In this document: positions 26,155 through 34,784 of the stretch, piece after piece
How the letters are laid out: every line of letters begins with the position of its first letter
How positions within the stretch are numbered: position 1 is the first letter of the stretch
Origin: Chroococcidiopsis sp. TS-821
GTDB taxonomy: Bacteria > Cyanobacteriota > Cyanobacteriia > Cyanobacteriales > Chroococcidiopsidaceae
NCBI RefSeq assembly: GCF_002939305.1
Contig: NZ_MVDI01000006.1
Location: forward strand, 206,009 to 270,008
Length of the DNA: 64,000 nt
Direction: 5' to 3'
The notes under the pieces: model-generated
Told to the model about the DNA's origin: nothing
The model's input: the letters and a program-made list of their open reading frames with translations, nothing else
Database searches by the model: none
Position numbers and translations under genes: made by a program

Positions 26155-26192
26155 AAAAATGAGCTACTCTCTTTGATGTAGCTCATTTTTTT
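26153..26192. terminator. Bidirectional terminator
   Basis: Seven A's then ATGAGCTAC... pairs with GTAGCTCAT then seven T's around a 10-nt loop. It lies between convergent genes ending at 26154 (plus) and 26197 (minus) and can serve both. Confidence 0.85.
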
Positions 26193-26196
26193 GGGC

Positions 26197-26523
26197 TTAT
26201 GATGCCTGTGCGATTCGCTCAGCCCGCTGTTGCTTGTGAGCGGCACGACGCTCTTTTACAGCGTCGAGGTTCTTGAGTCCGTAAAACTTGCGGGCTGCTT
26301 CCAAGAGTTGCTCTAGGCTCCAGTCAGCATAATCGCTGCGAAAGTCAGCGTTGTGCTGTTCCCAGTCGAAGGTCTGTCCGTTGAAGCGAGCTTTTGCAGT
26401 CAATTCCCGTCCAGTTTCCTCCCTAAGTACTTCGATGACCATTAGGCGTACCTTTTCGGCATAGGAAATTGTCCGTTCCAGAGCAGCAGTGCGGGTCGCG
26501 GTTTTAGCAGTGTTCTTAGCCAT
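26197..26523 (-). CDS. FDW-family small protein 1
   Basis: 108 residues from the ATG at 26523, which has AAGGAG 7 nt upstream (an in-frame start at 26541 lies before it). It is clearly related to the protein at 26752: both share a K-rich N-terminus, KVRLMVIEVLREETGREL, then FDWEQHNADFR and a basic end (KERRAAHKQQRAERIA). Likely nucleic-acid binding from charge and size; no known family recalled. It is monocistronic with its own terminator (26153-26192). Confidence 0.6.
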   Translation of the reverse strand: MAKNTAKTATRTAALERTISYAEKVRLMVIEVLREETGRELTAKARFNGQTFDWEQHNADFRSDYADWSLEQLLEAARKFYGLKNLDAVKERRAAHKQQRAERIAQAS

Positions 26524-26691
26524 TTTCTTCTCCTTATTCACTATTGCTTGGCTTTCCTCACGAAAATCGCGTCGGCAGACGCAATCTATTCAATTCAATC
26601 CAATGTCTAAATTCATTAAATTGAACTCGTAAAACCTACAACCTGCAATCGCCTCCGCTCTCTAACTTCCACGGCTGTTTCACGGAACTGT

Positions 26692-26733
26692 AAAAAAAAT
26701 CCCAGACTTTATTAAGGACTGGGATTTCTTGCA
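26692..26733 (-). terminator. Rho-independent terminator of FDW gene 2
   Basis: On the minus strand AAATCCCAG...CTGGGATTT is followed by a T-run. The stem begins 19 bp after the stop of the 26752 gene. Confidence 0.8.
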
Positions 26734-26751
26734 GGCATTACAGAATTTAGT

Positions 26752-27183
26752 TTACGCGAGTTCGATTTTGTCTCCCTCTAAATCCTCCATCTCCAAGCTG
26801 TATCCTGCATCCTCATCGGAGAGGTCTGCAAAGCCGCCTGCATTGGCGATGCGCTCTCGTCGGCGCTGTTTGTGTTGAACTCGGCGTTCTCGGATTTCGT
26901 CCAGGCTGTTCAAGCCGAACTTGATACGTGCGTAACGCATCAATTCCTTGAGGGAAGTTGCTCCGTAGTCCTTACGGAACTGAGCGTTGAATTCTTCCCA
27001 GTCAAAGTCCTGGTTGCTGAACCGAGCGGTAGCGGAGAGTTCACGACCTGCTTCTTCCCGCACTACTTCCAGTACCATCAATCTGATCTTTTCCTGATAC
27101 GGAATGACCAATTCTAATGCTGGTGTGTGTTTGCGCTGCTTGGTGGATTTGGCAGACTTACGAGTTGCAGTTGCAGTAGCCAT
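26752..27183 (-). CDS. FDW-family small protein 2
   Basis: 143 residues from the ATG at 27183, with AAAGGAG upstream (an in-frame start at 27288 is less likely). Paralogue of the protein at 26197: basic N-terminus (RKSAKSTKQRKH), KIRLMVLEVVREEAGREL, FDWEEFNAQFRKDYG, LDEIRERRVQHKQRRRERIA. It adds an acidic tail of about 25 residues (LSDEDAGYSLEMEDLEGD). A basic core with an acidic tail is common in nucleoid or single-strand-binding proteins. Function unknown. Confidence 0.6.
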   Translation of the reverse strand: MATATATRKSAKSTKQRKHTPALELVIPYQEKIRLMVLEVVREEAGRELSATARFSNQDFDWEEFNAQFRKDYGATSLKELMRYARIKFGLNSLDEIRERRVQHKQRRRERIANAGGFADLSDEDAGYSLEMEDLEGDKIELA

Positions 27184-27340
27184 GATTTTTTCTCCTTTTG
27201 GTTGTTTGAATGGCTCACGAGCATTGCGTTGGCAAACGCATTCCAGTTCAATTTCGCTTCGAGTCAGTGCGGGTTGACGCTTTCTCAACTTCTTCGCGGT
27301 GATCGCCGCGAAGCTTGGTTAATCCAAGGTGCCAAATTTA

Positions 27341-27382
27341 ATAAAAAAATCCCTGCATCTACTCGGTCTAGTTGCAGGGATC
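27341..27382 (-). terminator. Rho-independent terminator of FDW gene 3
   Basis: On the minus strand ATCCCTGCA...TGCAGGGAT is followed by a run of T. It lies about 50 bp after the stop of the 27433 gene. Confidence 0.8.
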
Positions 27383-27432
27383 GCGCAATCGCCTTGTTAC
27401 AATCGCCTTTTTGGTTTCAGCCGATGCTTTCG

Positions 27433-28068
27433 CTATTCCAGCTCGTCGTCTTCCTCGTCCTCAAAGTCCTCATCATCATCGTCAAGGTCATCCTCATCAT
27501 CCCCTTCGTCGAGATCGGACTCGGCTGCGGCATCGAGGTCGTCCTCATCGTCGAGAACGCTGTCATCAAACTCTTCATCATCGCCTTCAAGGTCTTCGTC
27601 TTCAGACTGCTCCAGGATAGCATTGCGCCGCTCCAGTGACTGCCTGTTGAACTCTACTAAATCAGCCACAGCTTGAGTAGGCTCTTCACTAATGGTGTCG
27701 TAAAAGTAACTAGCGATTTTCGCCATCACTGGAGCTGAATACTTGGGCGCTTCGGGCTTACCGAAGAGGAGTACGAATACTTTATTGTTCCATTTTTGCC
27801 AGTCAAAAGTGCCATTATTTTTGCGGACTTGGGTTTGCAAATCCAAGCCCATCTTTTCCCTCAAAGCATGGTAGACCTTTAAAGCCACTCGCTTTTTGCG
27901 ATCGTTAAGGTTGACTTTATAAGTCTTTTTGAGAGTTGTAGTCACCCGCCCAATTAAATCGTTTGCAGAAGCCGCAGGTTTGGTAGCGGTATTAGTAGTA
28001 GCCTGAGACTTGGCATTGGCTGTAGCTGAACCATTTTTGTTGACAGTGGATTTAGTTGTAGTTGCCAT
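27433..28068 (-). CDS. FDW-family protein 3 with long acidic tail
   Basis: 211 residues. N-terminal Ser/Thr/Asn/Lys-rich linker (1-35), a helical core (about 38-150) with FDWQKWNNKVFVLLFG that matches the FDW motif of the two neighbouring proteins, then a tail of about 55 residues that is almost all Asp/Glu. Distant relationship to the 26197 and 26752 proteins is inferred from the FDW-x3-N motif, gene position and overall layout. The leader (28069-28140) holds a hairpin at 28106-28125 (AAAGCCAC/GTGGCTTT) that could affect expression. Confidence 0.55.
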   Translation of the reverse strand: MATTTKSTVNKNGSATANAKSQATTNTATKPAASANDLIGRVTTTLKKTYKVNLNDRKKRVALKVYHALREKMGLDLQTQVRKNNGTFDWQKWNNKVFVLLFGKPEAPKYSAPVMAKIASYFYDTISEEPTQAVADLVEFNRQSLERRNAILEQSEDEDLEGDDEEFDDSVLDDEDDLDAAAESDLDEGDDEDDLDDDDEDFEDEEDDELE

Positions 28069-28344
28069 AGATACGAATCACTAAATATTACGGTTTACCA
28101 CAACTAAAGCCACGGACGTGGCTTTCCCTTCGTATCCATTTCCTCGATTTTCCTTACCTCCCCCTTCTCCTCCAATTTTCAATTTTTTGCGTATTTAGTT
28201 CTACCGGATAAAGATGGCGATCGCCGCTAGAAGAAAAGTTTGCTGAGGAGAGAAATGGCTTACCTAGAGCGAAAGCGGCTAACAAAGGTAAGTACAGACT
28301 TTTCTAGGAGATTGAGTAAATCTGAAATAGACATGCGTGGTTTT

Positions 28345-28593
28345 CTTAGTCTACTCTCCTGAGTCTGGAGTACCTCATGCCTTGAGTCGGGAGATAGGTC
28401 ATACAGGTAAATCAAGAACTGATCTGCACTCTAGGCTTCAACCCGAAACTGGCGCGCGAGATGCAGCTGGGAAATGCTTGAGGTTATCTGTTACAATAAC
28501 ATGCGCTTTTGCAATTAAAAAAGCAGCCGCCAAAACGTGGCGATCGCCCTCGTCATTATCCATGAACCGAAATAAGTGTAAAGATACTAGACC
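28345..28593 (-). pseudogene. Remnant of a PIN-domain toxin (VapC-like)
   Basis: Reading the minus strand gives DNDEGDRHVLAAAFLIAKAH followed by VIVTDNLKHFP, the hallmark C-terminal half of PIN-domain RNases (acidic residues and TDN). After a frame change near 28440 the chain continues SADQFLIYLYDLSPDSRHEV. The N-terminus is missing and an in-frame stop precedes it. It is a decayed toxin, with no antitoxin left nearby. Confidence 0.7.
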
Positions 28594-28774
28594 TTATCTG
28601 TTGTGCTGAAGGAATGTCAAAGTTTGTTATTACTGGGTTCTAAATTGAAAACAATTCTTGCTCTGCCAAAAAAATAGTATGTTCAACCTCATGGATTAGA
28701 CGCAGTACAGCCGTTAGTTGCCACAGCGCAACGACTAGGTTTATTTAGCAGTTTTTCAAAAACTTGCTAGAGCT

Positions 28775-29950
28775 TTAATCTTGTTCAATATGCCAAGAAT
28801 CACTGATAGTGATACGGGGTTTTATTGAATTTAAGTATGCATAATTAGTTGCGTAGTGTAAAAAATCCTCTATTCTATCTAATAAAGATTGTTGATTAAC
28901 GCTTCGTTCCACTAATTCCATTAAAACAAGGCAGTTTACCTGTGCATCAACTTTATTAACATCTATATATTCAAGCTCTGGTATAACTGAGTTGCCTCCT
29001 AAAATACTAGGTATATAATCAATCAAGTTTTTGGTTTTTTCAGTAAGACCTTCTTTAAAGGAAAAAGCACAGGCGGCTGCTGCAATATCTGCTATTTGTA
29101 TACCAGGAGATGTTTTAGATTCAATGAATTGAATATCTTGCGATAGATTAAAAGTAATTGGTTGTTCTCCGCGTTGAAAGAAGTCTATAAAATTTTTATC
29201 TTCATTTCCAATCATATTATTAAATAGCGATTGATCAGATTGCAAAGGCTTACTAGCATCACAAAATACTTTAAGTTGATAAAACTCTTGTCCCCATTCA
29301 ATAAGAAGAGAATACAGAGCCGTGGTGGAAAGCTCTAAAACCCATTTATCTGTGCCTGTGGATCTTAAACTATCTATTTCTCGATTGATCTTATTTTTAT
29401 TGTAAAGACAGAAAGTCTTTATGGTATCAAGAATAGGAGAAATTTCAGGAGTACTAGAGGAATCAAAAAGATAACAATTCTCTTCGGAATCTAATTCTGG
29501 GATAAGCTTTTGAAAATCTTTAAAAATTTCTTCTGCATACTTATCCTGACCCTCAAAATGAACGTACAAAATATTGCTGATAAATCTGTGAAATTTAATT
29601 CGGTAGAATAAACTACTTTTTTTTGCTAATACTGGCTCAAAGATATATTCAAAAAACTTACAGGCAAGATTAAACTTTTTATGAAAAACAGCTACTTTAA
29701 TGCGATTGTTTAAACGACTCAAAATATGTTCTATAGCTTTTCTTCCACGGTCGTGCCTTAAAAGGTTCTTTCCTTTTAATTCATTTCCTTCTAACTGGCA
29801 ATCTTTAGTGACTTTATCTACACATTCTTTAGCTTCATCTTCATTAATGGCTACACTGGCATAAGCAAAATAAGGCTGCTGTTTATCCATAAGGTTATTA
29901 CCAGTAAAGCCTGCTTCATCACAATAAATTTCTTGGATAATTCGCTTCAT
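28775..29950 (-). CDS. DUF3800-like protein
   Basis: 391 residues. N-terminal IYCDEAGFTGNNL with PYFAYASVAI, a central LKVFCDASKPLQ and a late SPGIQIADIAAAACAF match the DUF3800 family, an RNase H-like fold with acidic active-site residues (Asp11, Glu12 and the later Asp residues). DUF3800 proteins have no settled function but often sit in defence or mobile regions. The gene is clearly more AT-rich than its neighbours, a sign of recent transfer. It stands alone. Upstream (29951-30406) is gene-free. Confidence 0.65.
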   Translation of the reverse strand: MKRIIQEIYCDEAGFTGNNLMDKQQPYFAYASVAINEDEAKECVDKVTKDCQLEGNELKGKNLLRHDRGRKAIEHILSRLNNRIKVAVFHKKFNLACKFFEYIFEPVLAKKSSLFYRIKFHRFISNILYVHFEGQDKYAEEIFKDFQKLIPELDSEENCYLFDSSSTPEISPILDTIKTFCLYNKNKINREIDSLRSTGTDKWVLELSTTALYSLLIEWGQEFYQLKVFCDASKPLQSDQSLFNNMIGNEDKNFIDFFQRGEQPITFNLSQDIQFIESKTSPGIQIADIAAAACAFSFKEGLTEKTKNLIDYIPSILGGNSVIPELEYIDVNKVDAQVNCLVLMELVERSVNQQSLLDRIEDFLHYATNYAYLNSIKPRITISDSWHIEQD

Positions 29951-30406
29951 GTTTATTCCACCTAGTTAAGCGGTTTCCATGGCGACAGTACCTCAACAGT
30001 ATTATTCCCAAGGAAAAGCCGATCGGTAGCTTATGAATCTGGGGTTACTTGACTAATTAATAAAATCTGTATGCTAGAGAAATTAAAGCTGTCCGAGCTG
30101 CTTTTTATTCATCACGCTCATCTTTGCGACCTTCAGTAGTTCCAAGGCTATTCAAAGTCTCAGTTCCAAACACCTGCTCTGCTAGCTTGCGCGATCGCTT
30201 CTGCTTGTTTCACTAATGCTTCCGAGCAGTTGTTTAGATATGTCTCATACACATACGCTAGGCTGCTGCGTACTTACTTGCTCAGTCTGCACCAGGTTAC
30301 TGCCAGCAAATACCTCTGCAACTCTCCTATTGACGGCAGAAATTTATGAATGCTAGCAATCAAGAATGCAAAATAGTTGTATACACTTATATCGGTCGCA
30401 AACACC
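29951..30406. other. Intergenic region with a decayed minus-strand reading frame
   Basis: No intact gene. On the minus strand about 30150-30345 encodes short open pieces in two frames (one ends LNNCSEALVKQAEAIAQASR), which look like a frameshifted remnant of a helical protein. Low confidence. The 3' half of the region leads into the small gene at 30407. Confidence 0.3.
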
Positions 30407-30646
30407 ATGCCGCTACCTCACCCCGATCAACTACCTAAAATAATTTCTGCCCAAGTCGCTCGGCAGCCTGGATTTCAGCTAGGCTCAAATGATTGGATTG
30501 ACTTAGACGACGAACCAATCCTAACGTCTTCAGTCAACCCAAACAATAGCCGTCTGTACGATCGCTACAACAAACGAGCAATTGCACTGCAAAACGAACC
30601 AGCCGACGAGCTGTTAAATCAGCCAGATGGCATCGAGTTAGTCTGA
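30407..30646 (+). CDS. Possible 79-aa protein
   Basis: ATG at 30407 (an in-frame start at 30377 would add 10 residues). A soluble, Asp/Asn/Pro-rich chain (WIDLDDEPILTSSVNPNNSR, then LYDRY). Its 3' end overlaps the 3' end of the convergent ThiF gene by 28 bp. No family recognised. Confidence 0.4.
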   Translation: MPLPHPDQLPKIISAQVARQPGFQLGSNDWIDLDDEPILTSSVNPNNSRLYDRYNKRAIALQNEPADELLNQPDGIELV

Positions 30647-31482
30647 ACTGAGGAGGCGATCGCATCATTTACTGCTTTGGGTGTGATGTATCGGTATTTT
30701 GTGCCACTACGCAGGTCGAAGTACGCAGCAAAACGGGTCAGCTCGCCGTTTACCAAATCTAGCGCCAGAGCGGCTGCAACTGTTGCTGCTTGAGCATTAA
30801 CTACCAAGCTTTGCCGAGCGAGTCGTGCTAGTTCGGCACAGGACAATCGATTTTCCTGGAGTTCTTCCGGCTTGTCTACCAGCATTTCGGGGGCTTGTAT
30901 GCCTGGGCTAGGTAAGCTCAAGCAGCCCAAGTTTGTAAAGCGATAGTCGTTTGGCTCGACTGAAAGACTAGAGCCAACCAACACTTGTCCGTGACGATCG
31001 CCATTGCCAGCGTCAATCCACCACACGCTTTTTTGGCTACGATAGTGGTTGCAATCGAGAGCCTGATGGAGCGATCGCCGCCCAGATGCCCTGTCCACGC
31101 AACCGATCAAAACTGTTAGCGTGTTAGGGCGATCGCCCCAATAAGATTGGTAAGTAATCCACTGAGGGTGAAACGCTAATGGTACTGCCTCAATTTCAAT
31201 ACCGTGAGCTAGAGAGTAGCGGAGCGCTAACGTTTGAGCCTTATTGCGCCCGATCTCTGCTTCGCAAAAGCACTGTCGAATCGTGTTTTTAGCTTCAACT
31301 CGATCTGGGTCTACCAGCGTAATCTTAGTCGGCTTGCCAGAGCGAATTAGGTCTAGTGCAATCCTGACAACCAGCCCAACCAGGAACGACCCCGTTCCTC
31401 CACACCCAACAATCCAAAAGTGAACGCGCTCGTAGACTAGCGTGACTGGAACAGCCTCTACGATGTCATAGTTGAGGGACAT
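30619..31482 (-). CDS. PRTRC system ThiF/E1-like protein
   Basis: 287 residues from the ATG at 31482, preceded by GGGAGAA; it overlaps the previous gene by 17 nt. E1/ThiF adenylation fold: GCGGTGSFLVG binds ATP, then VDPDRVEAKNTIRQCFCEAEIG (Arg and Asp near the nucleotide) and LIGCVDRASGRR. In PRTRC cassettes this protein is found with A, B, C, E and F proteins, a ParB and an actin-like D, on plasmids. E1-like proteins activate a small beta-grasp protein; here the C-like protein at 33732 is the natural candidate. Last gene of the operon. Confidence 0.8.
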   Translation of the reverse strand: MSLNYDIVEAVPVTLVYERVHFWIVGCGGTGSFLVGLVVRIALDLIRSGKPTKITLVDPDRVEAKNTIRQCFCEAEIGRNKAQTLALRYSLAHGIEIEAVPLAFHPQWITYQSYWGDRPNTLTVLIGCVDRASGRRSLHQALDCNHYRSQKSVWWIDAGNGDRHGQVLVGSSLSVEPNDYRFTNLGCLSLPSPGIQAPEMLVDKPEELQENRLSCAELARLARQSLVVNAQAATVAAALALDLVNGELTRFAAYFDLRSGTKYRYITPKAVNDAIASSVQTNSMPSG

Positions 31483-32158
31483 TGCTGTTCTCCCATTTAT
31501 TGTAGTAGTAGCGGCTATCTTGCAAACCAAGATCCTCAAAGAAACACCCCCCTTTCAAGTCAAACACCCGAGCAAGTGGTACATGCCAGCAATGCCCAAA
31601 CAATCCCACACGCACGAGCATTTGAGGTCTTGGGCTACGAACCTTGCCCATCACGCCATAGAGCCGAAACCCCGATGACTCGTCCCGATCGTCGGTAGGA
31701 GAGAAAAACGCTTCCATCGTTCCATGCGAGTGAATCTCAATTGCTGCATTGCAAGTAGATGAGTTAGCGCTCGTATCGATTGGCTGACAGCTCGTCGCAT
31801 CCTGCTTTTGTTCGGGAGTAACGAGTTGCCAATGCCCCTGAACCCACACCAAATGAAACAAAGCCTCTAGCAGGCGATCGGTTGCTGGGTCTATCGCCTG
31901 ACATGCCACTACCCAAACGTGCAACAGCAACTCGATTGGCACTAGCGGTTCTACTTTCAAGTAAGGCTCAAGCGAGACTAGCCCTTTCAGAGGCTGGTGG
32001 TAGTTGATCGGCATTAGCACGTTGATGCCAGGTCGAGTAGCTCTGGCGAAGATTCCATTCTGCCCGACCCAATACTCCAGGCCGCTGCTGGAGAAGTCTG
32101 GCAGTGGCAAACTATAGGCAAACTGATGTCCGACAATGCGCTCGTCAATCAATTTCAT
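31466..32158 (-). CDS. PRTRC system protein A (JAB/MPN-like)
   Basis: 230 residues from the ATG at 32158; it overlaps the B gene stop by 14 nt. The C-terminal half has IEIHSHGTMEAFFSPTDDRD, a JAB/MPN metalloprotease motif (HSH then S-x-x-D). Known JAB enzymes cut ubiquitin-like tags. Family A proteins of the PRTRC cassette carry this motif. The pairing with an E1-like enzyme and a C-type protein implies a small-modifier cycle (inference). The N-terminal half has no known motif. Confidence 0.75.
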   Translation of the reverse strand: MKLIDERIVGHQFAYSLPLPDFSSSGLEYWVGQNGIFARATRPGINVLMPINYHQPLKGLVSLEPYLKVEPLVPIELLLHVWVVACQAIDPATDRLLEALFHLVWVQGHWQLVTPEQKQDATSCQPIDTSANSSTCNAAIEIHSHGTMEAFFSPTDDRDESSGFRLYGVMGKVRSPRPQMLVRVGLFGHCWHVPLARVFDLKGGCFFEDLGLQDSRYYYNKWENSNVPQL

Positions 32159-32885
32159 CAAACAAATACTCCTGCACTAACTTATCGAGCGTCATTGCTC
32201 TGCCAATAGGCAGCAGAAATCGCTCTGGTTGGGCATAGCGCCTGCTAGACGTGCAATGTAACTCCACAAGCTGTTGGCGAATGTCGTCTTGGTAAGCCTT
32301 CTGTTTGGATTTTCCCTTCACTAGCTCTCCTGAAAATTGGCTACTGATGAATAATTCCCAAACTGCTGGGATAGTTTGTCCGCTAGCAGATGGAGGCGTA
32401 TTTTCTCCCCAGCAAATCTTTAGGTCGGCGTAAATATTTGGTAGGGGTGGGTGAAAGCAAACTGCATCCGGAGCGAACGCTTCAACCGCCACTGCACACA
32501 GCCAATAATCCTTCTCCAGTCCGATCAAGACCAGCCCTGGCAGCGGGACTGTCAGTTTTCCGATCGCACTTAAGTCGATACAGTGACGAGCGGGGGGGAC
32601 GAACATGACAGCCCAATTGCCACCAGAAGAGCAACCGCAGCGAACGACTCCTGGTGCAATCCAACTCGAATCGATCGCGGTATTGTTGAAGGCAACTCTC
32701 AAGCTATGAGGTGACAGGCATTTATAGCGATAGGTTGGTGGGTTTGTTTCAACAAGTCGTTTGTAGAAATAGCGCCCTTGCGAAATGAAAATCGCTGCTT
32801 CAACTTTGGCGGTGAGCGGGTCGCCGAGAAATTCGTCAATTATGGCAGATTCGATCGATTGAATATCTGCTGTATTGTCATCCAT
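32145..32885 (-). CDS. PRTRC system protein B
   Basis: 246 residues from the ATG at 32885 (TTG at 32894 possible). The region PLPNIYADLKICWGENTPP is the best-conserved part of PRTRC B proteins, followed by VWELFISSQFSGELVKGKSK. No catalytic motif is known. Position between F-like and A genes is the standard cassette order. Confidence 0.7.
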   Translation of the reverse strand: MDDNTADIQSIESAIIDEFLGDPLTAKVEAAIFISQGRYFYKRLVETNPPTYRYKCLSPHSLRVAFNNTAIDSSWIAPGVVRCGCSSGGNWAVMFVPPARHCIDLSAIGKLTVPLPGLVLIGLEKDYWLCAVAVEAFAPDAVCFHPPLPNIYADLKICWGENTPPSASGQTIPAVWELFISSQFSGELVKGKSKQKAYQDDIRQQLVELHCTSSRRYAQPERFLLPIGRAMTLDKLVQEYLFDEID

Positions 32886-32912
32886 TGCAGTCAAAAAATA
32901 GAGTTAATCGAA

Positions 32913-33725
32913 TTAATTTGTAATTGGATAAGGTTGGTTCCATAGTTCCAGTACAATGTTGAAATGTGCTTGTAAATCTTGTCCCAACCAATTTGTAAAT
33001 TCATTGCAGCACTTGATCGCTTTCTGCGCTCGATGCCATTCTTTGGTCAGAAATCGAATCGATGCCTCAGTCCAAGGATATTTGCTGCTATAGTCCGAGC
33101 CGTAACAGTAACTGCACTGTTCGTCCAGCCAAACATTACCTGTATTTTTATCCAAGACACGCAGGACTAATGGCAGAAATTTTAACGGAGTGCCTGCTTG
33201 AAGGCAGCGTTTTCTCAACAAGTATTGAGGTACGAGATCGGGAGATTGAATTGTTTGAATGGAAATCCCAAACTCTAACTCGTACCACTCTGCCAACTCT
33301 TGGTCAATTGATATTAACCAATAATAGCCTTCACTACTAAGTGGAATTAGGATCTTCCATTCATCCAGTAGCCCTTCGATGCCGTCTTCACACTGCCAAC
33401 TGATTCCCTTATCTTCAATGGGAATATGTTCTAGCCGTTGCTCGTATGCCCACTCCATTGCCCATTCTGGAAGTGGAAAGCAATGCTCGTAGAGCAAATC
33501 GAGCAACTCACGCTCTCGTTGACTGTGTCCTTGTCCGATCAGCAGAGTAGATGCACGACTGGCGGCAAACTGTTTTGGGAAAAACACCTGATACAGATGC
33601 AGCATCTGGTAAATGTTCAGCTTAGCTTCAAGAATCTCTAGGGCTTGAAACCGGCTCAAAAGTAGTCTGGGTAGATAGTTTTGCAGTCGATAAATAGCTG
33701 CTTCGGAAGTAGTTGGGATATCCAT
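32913..33725 (-). CDS. PRTRC cassette protein in the F position
   Basis: 270 residues, Leu/Glu/Trp-rich and mostly helical, with a Cys pair near 205-207 (EQCSYCYG). I do not recognise it from sequence; it is named from its place between C-like and B genes, where F sits in known cassettes. The stop is 27 bp before the B start, and the previous gene ends 7 bp before its ATG, so it is cotranscribed. Confidence 0.5.
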   Translation of the reverse strand: MDIPTTSEAAIYRLQNYLPRLLLSRFQALEILEAKLNIYQMLHLYQVFFPKQFAASRASTLLIGQGHSQRERELLDLLYEHCFPLPEWAMEWAYEQRLEHIPIEDKGISWQCEDGIEGLLDEWKILIPLSSEGYYWLISIDQELAEWYELEFGISIQTIQSPDLVPQYLLRKRCLQAGTPLKFLPLVLRVLDKNTGNVWLDEQCSYCYGSDYSSKYPWTEASIRFLTKEWHRAQKAIKCCNEFTNWLGQDLQAHFNIVLELWNQPYPITN

Positions 33726-33731
33726 ACTGAC

Positions 33732-34199
33732 TTAAAATCCAACTGGAATCGCGCTAACAGCCAAGGATTGGTCGAGCCGTTTTAGGCACTGCTTAACTGA
33801 ATCTGACGAATGCCGCGATTGAGCGATCGCCGTCTCAATCTGCTCCACAATAGCTTGAGCATTGCAGGGATTAATTCCCTGCAATAACTCGATTTTTCGC
33901 AATTTTACGCACATCAAAATAGCAGGATCGACCTCAGACGGTGCTGTATCTAAAACTGCTAAAACTGATGCTGCGGTTGGCAAGTTATAAGATGAATGGA
34001 TTGTCCCTTTTGTCCCCTTTTTCGGCACAATTTTAATTTGACTTGGCTCTCGTTGGATTTCTGCTGCGGCTAGTTCGGGGCTAAGCCCACTAAATAACAT
34101 TCGCAATAAATCATCGTTGTCAGCAATCGATTTGCGTACCCAATGCTGCTGTCCTTCGAGAAGAACGAGTAGTTTGTCTTCATGAATGTCATTGCTCAT
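33732..34199 (-). CDS. PRTRC protein C-like, ubiquitin-fold candidate with extension
   Basis: 155 residues. Residues 1-65 fit the short PRTRC C protein: KLLVLLEGQQHW, then LLRMLFSGLSPELAAAEI and IKIVPKKGTKG (the family has PELA.A...GTKG). C proteins are about 70 residues and have a beta-grasp look. Here about 90 more helical residues follow, so the GTKG is internal. If C is a modifier that the E1-like ThiF activates, the extra part would need removal by a protease such as protein A. This is a hypothesis. Confidence 0.55.
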   Translation of the reverse strand: MSNDIHEDKLLVLLEGQQHWVRKSIADNDDLLRMLFSGLSPELAAAEIQREPSQIKIVPKKGTKGTIHSSYNLPTAASVLAVLDTAPSEVDPAILMCVKLRKIELLQGINPCNAQAIVEQIETAIAQSRHSSDSVKQCLKRLDQSLAVSAIPVGF

Positions 34200-34202
34200 T
34201 TT

Positions 34203-34784
34203 TTAAAAGAGTGAAATTTGAGTAGTTTCGGACGATATTTGTTGTTTGGTTTCAACTGAAGGTGGTGTTGAACGAGCCGACGCTCGAGCTGAATTGGTCG
34301 ATTTTGCTTTTGACTGCTGACGCTGATAGCGAATTTTACGAAGCGGCAGGTCAGCTTTAAGCTCCCCTAATAACTGAGCTAGAGCAGCGGGTAATTCTCC
34401 CAACTCAGATTCGCCTACCAGGTTAGAAATAGGAAAGTCATTGTAACTGGACGCTGCAATCAACACCTGTCGTTCTTTGGCATCTGAATTTAAAGGAAGC
34501 CAGACGATCTGCAATCGAATCGGGGTTTCATGCCAGCGATACGAACGCCCTTTCTCGCTGCTAAGTTGCAGCGTTTGAGATGTTGCAGCCGATACCGAGG
34601 AGCTTGCAAGTTGCTCTAAAAGCTGCAAAAACTCTTTCCCCGCTTGCCAGCGCTTGCGATCAAACAAAAGTCCGTGCGCCTGAAATCGCGCTTCCGGCGC
34701 TTTGTCGGTTAAGCACTCCTCAAGCTGTTGCACTCGAACAGAAACAGCTTGAGCTGCTGCTTCTAAGGTAAGCCATCGTGCCAT
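34203..34784 (-). CDS. PRTRC cassette protein in the E position
   Basis: 193 residues. The N-terminal part (LTLEAAAQAVSVRVQQLEECL) resembles a helix-turn-helix. The middle has beta strands (PIRLQIVWLPLN, RQVLIAASSYNDF) and an acidic helix (LGELPAALAQLLGELKADLP). The C-terminal 40 residues are Ser/Thr/Lys-rich and disordered. It is first of six minus-strand cassette genes; no firm similarity to E is claimed. Confidence 0.45.
   Translation of the reverse strand: MARWLTLEAAAQAVSVRVQQLEECLTDKAPEARFQAHGLLFDRKRWQAGKEFLQLLEQLASSSVSAATSQTLQLSSEKGRSYRWHETPIRLQIVWLPLNSDAKERQVLIAASSYNDFPISNLVGESELGELPAALAQLLGELKADLPLRKIRYQRQQSKAKSTNSARASARSTPPSVETKQQISSETTQISLF

Noticed and set aside
27329..27676. Plus-strand Ser/Arg-rich ORFs
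   Set aside because: Mirror of the Asp/Glu-coding tail of the minus-strand 27433 gene; composition explains them.
28337..28609. Plus-strand 90-codon ORF
   Set aside because: Lies opposite the clear PIN-domain remnant, and its protein has no structure-like pattern.
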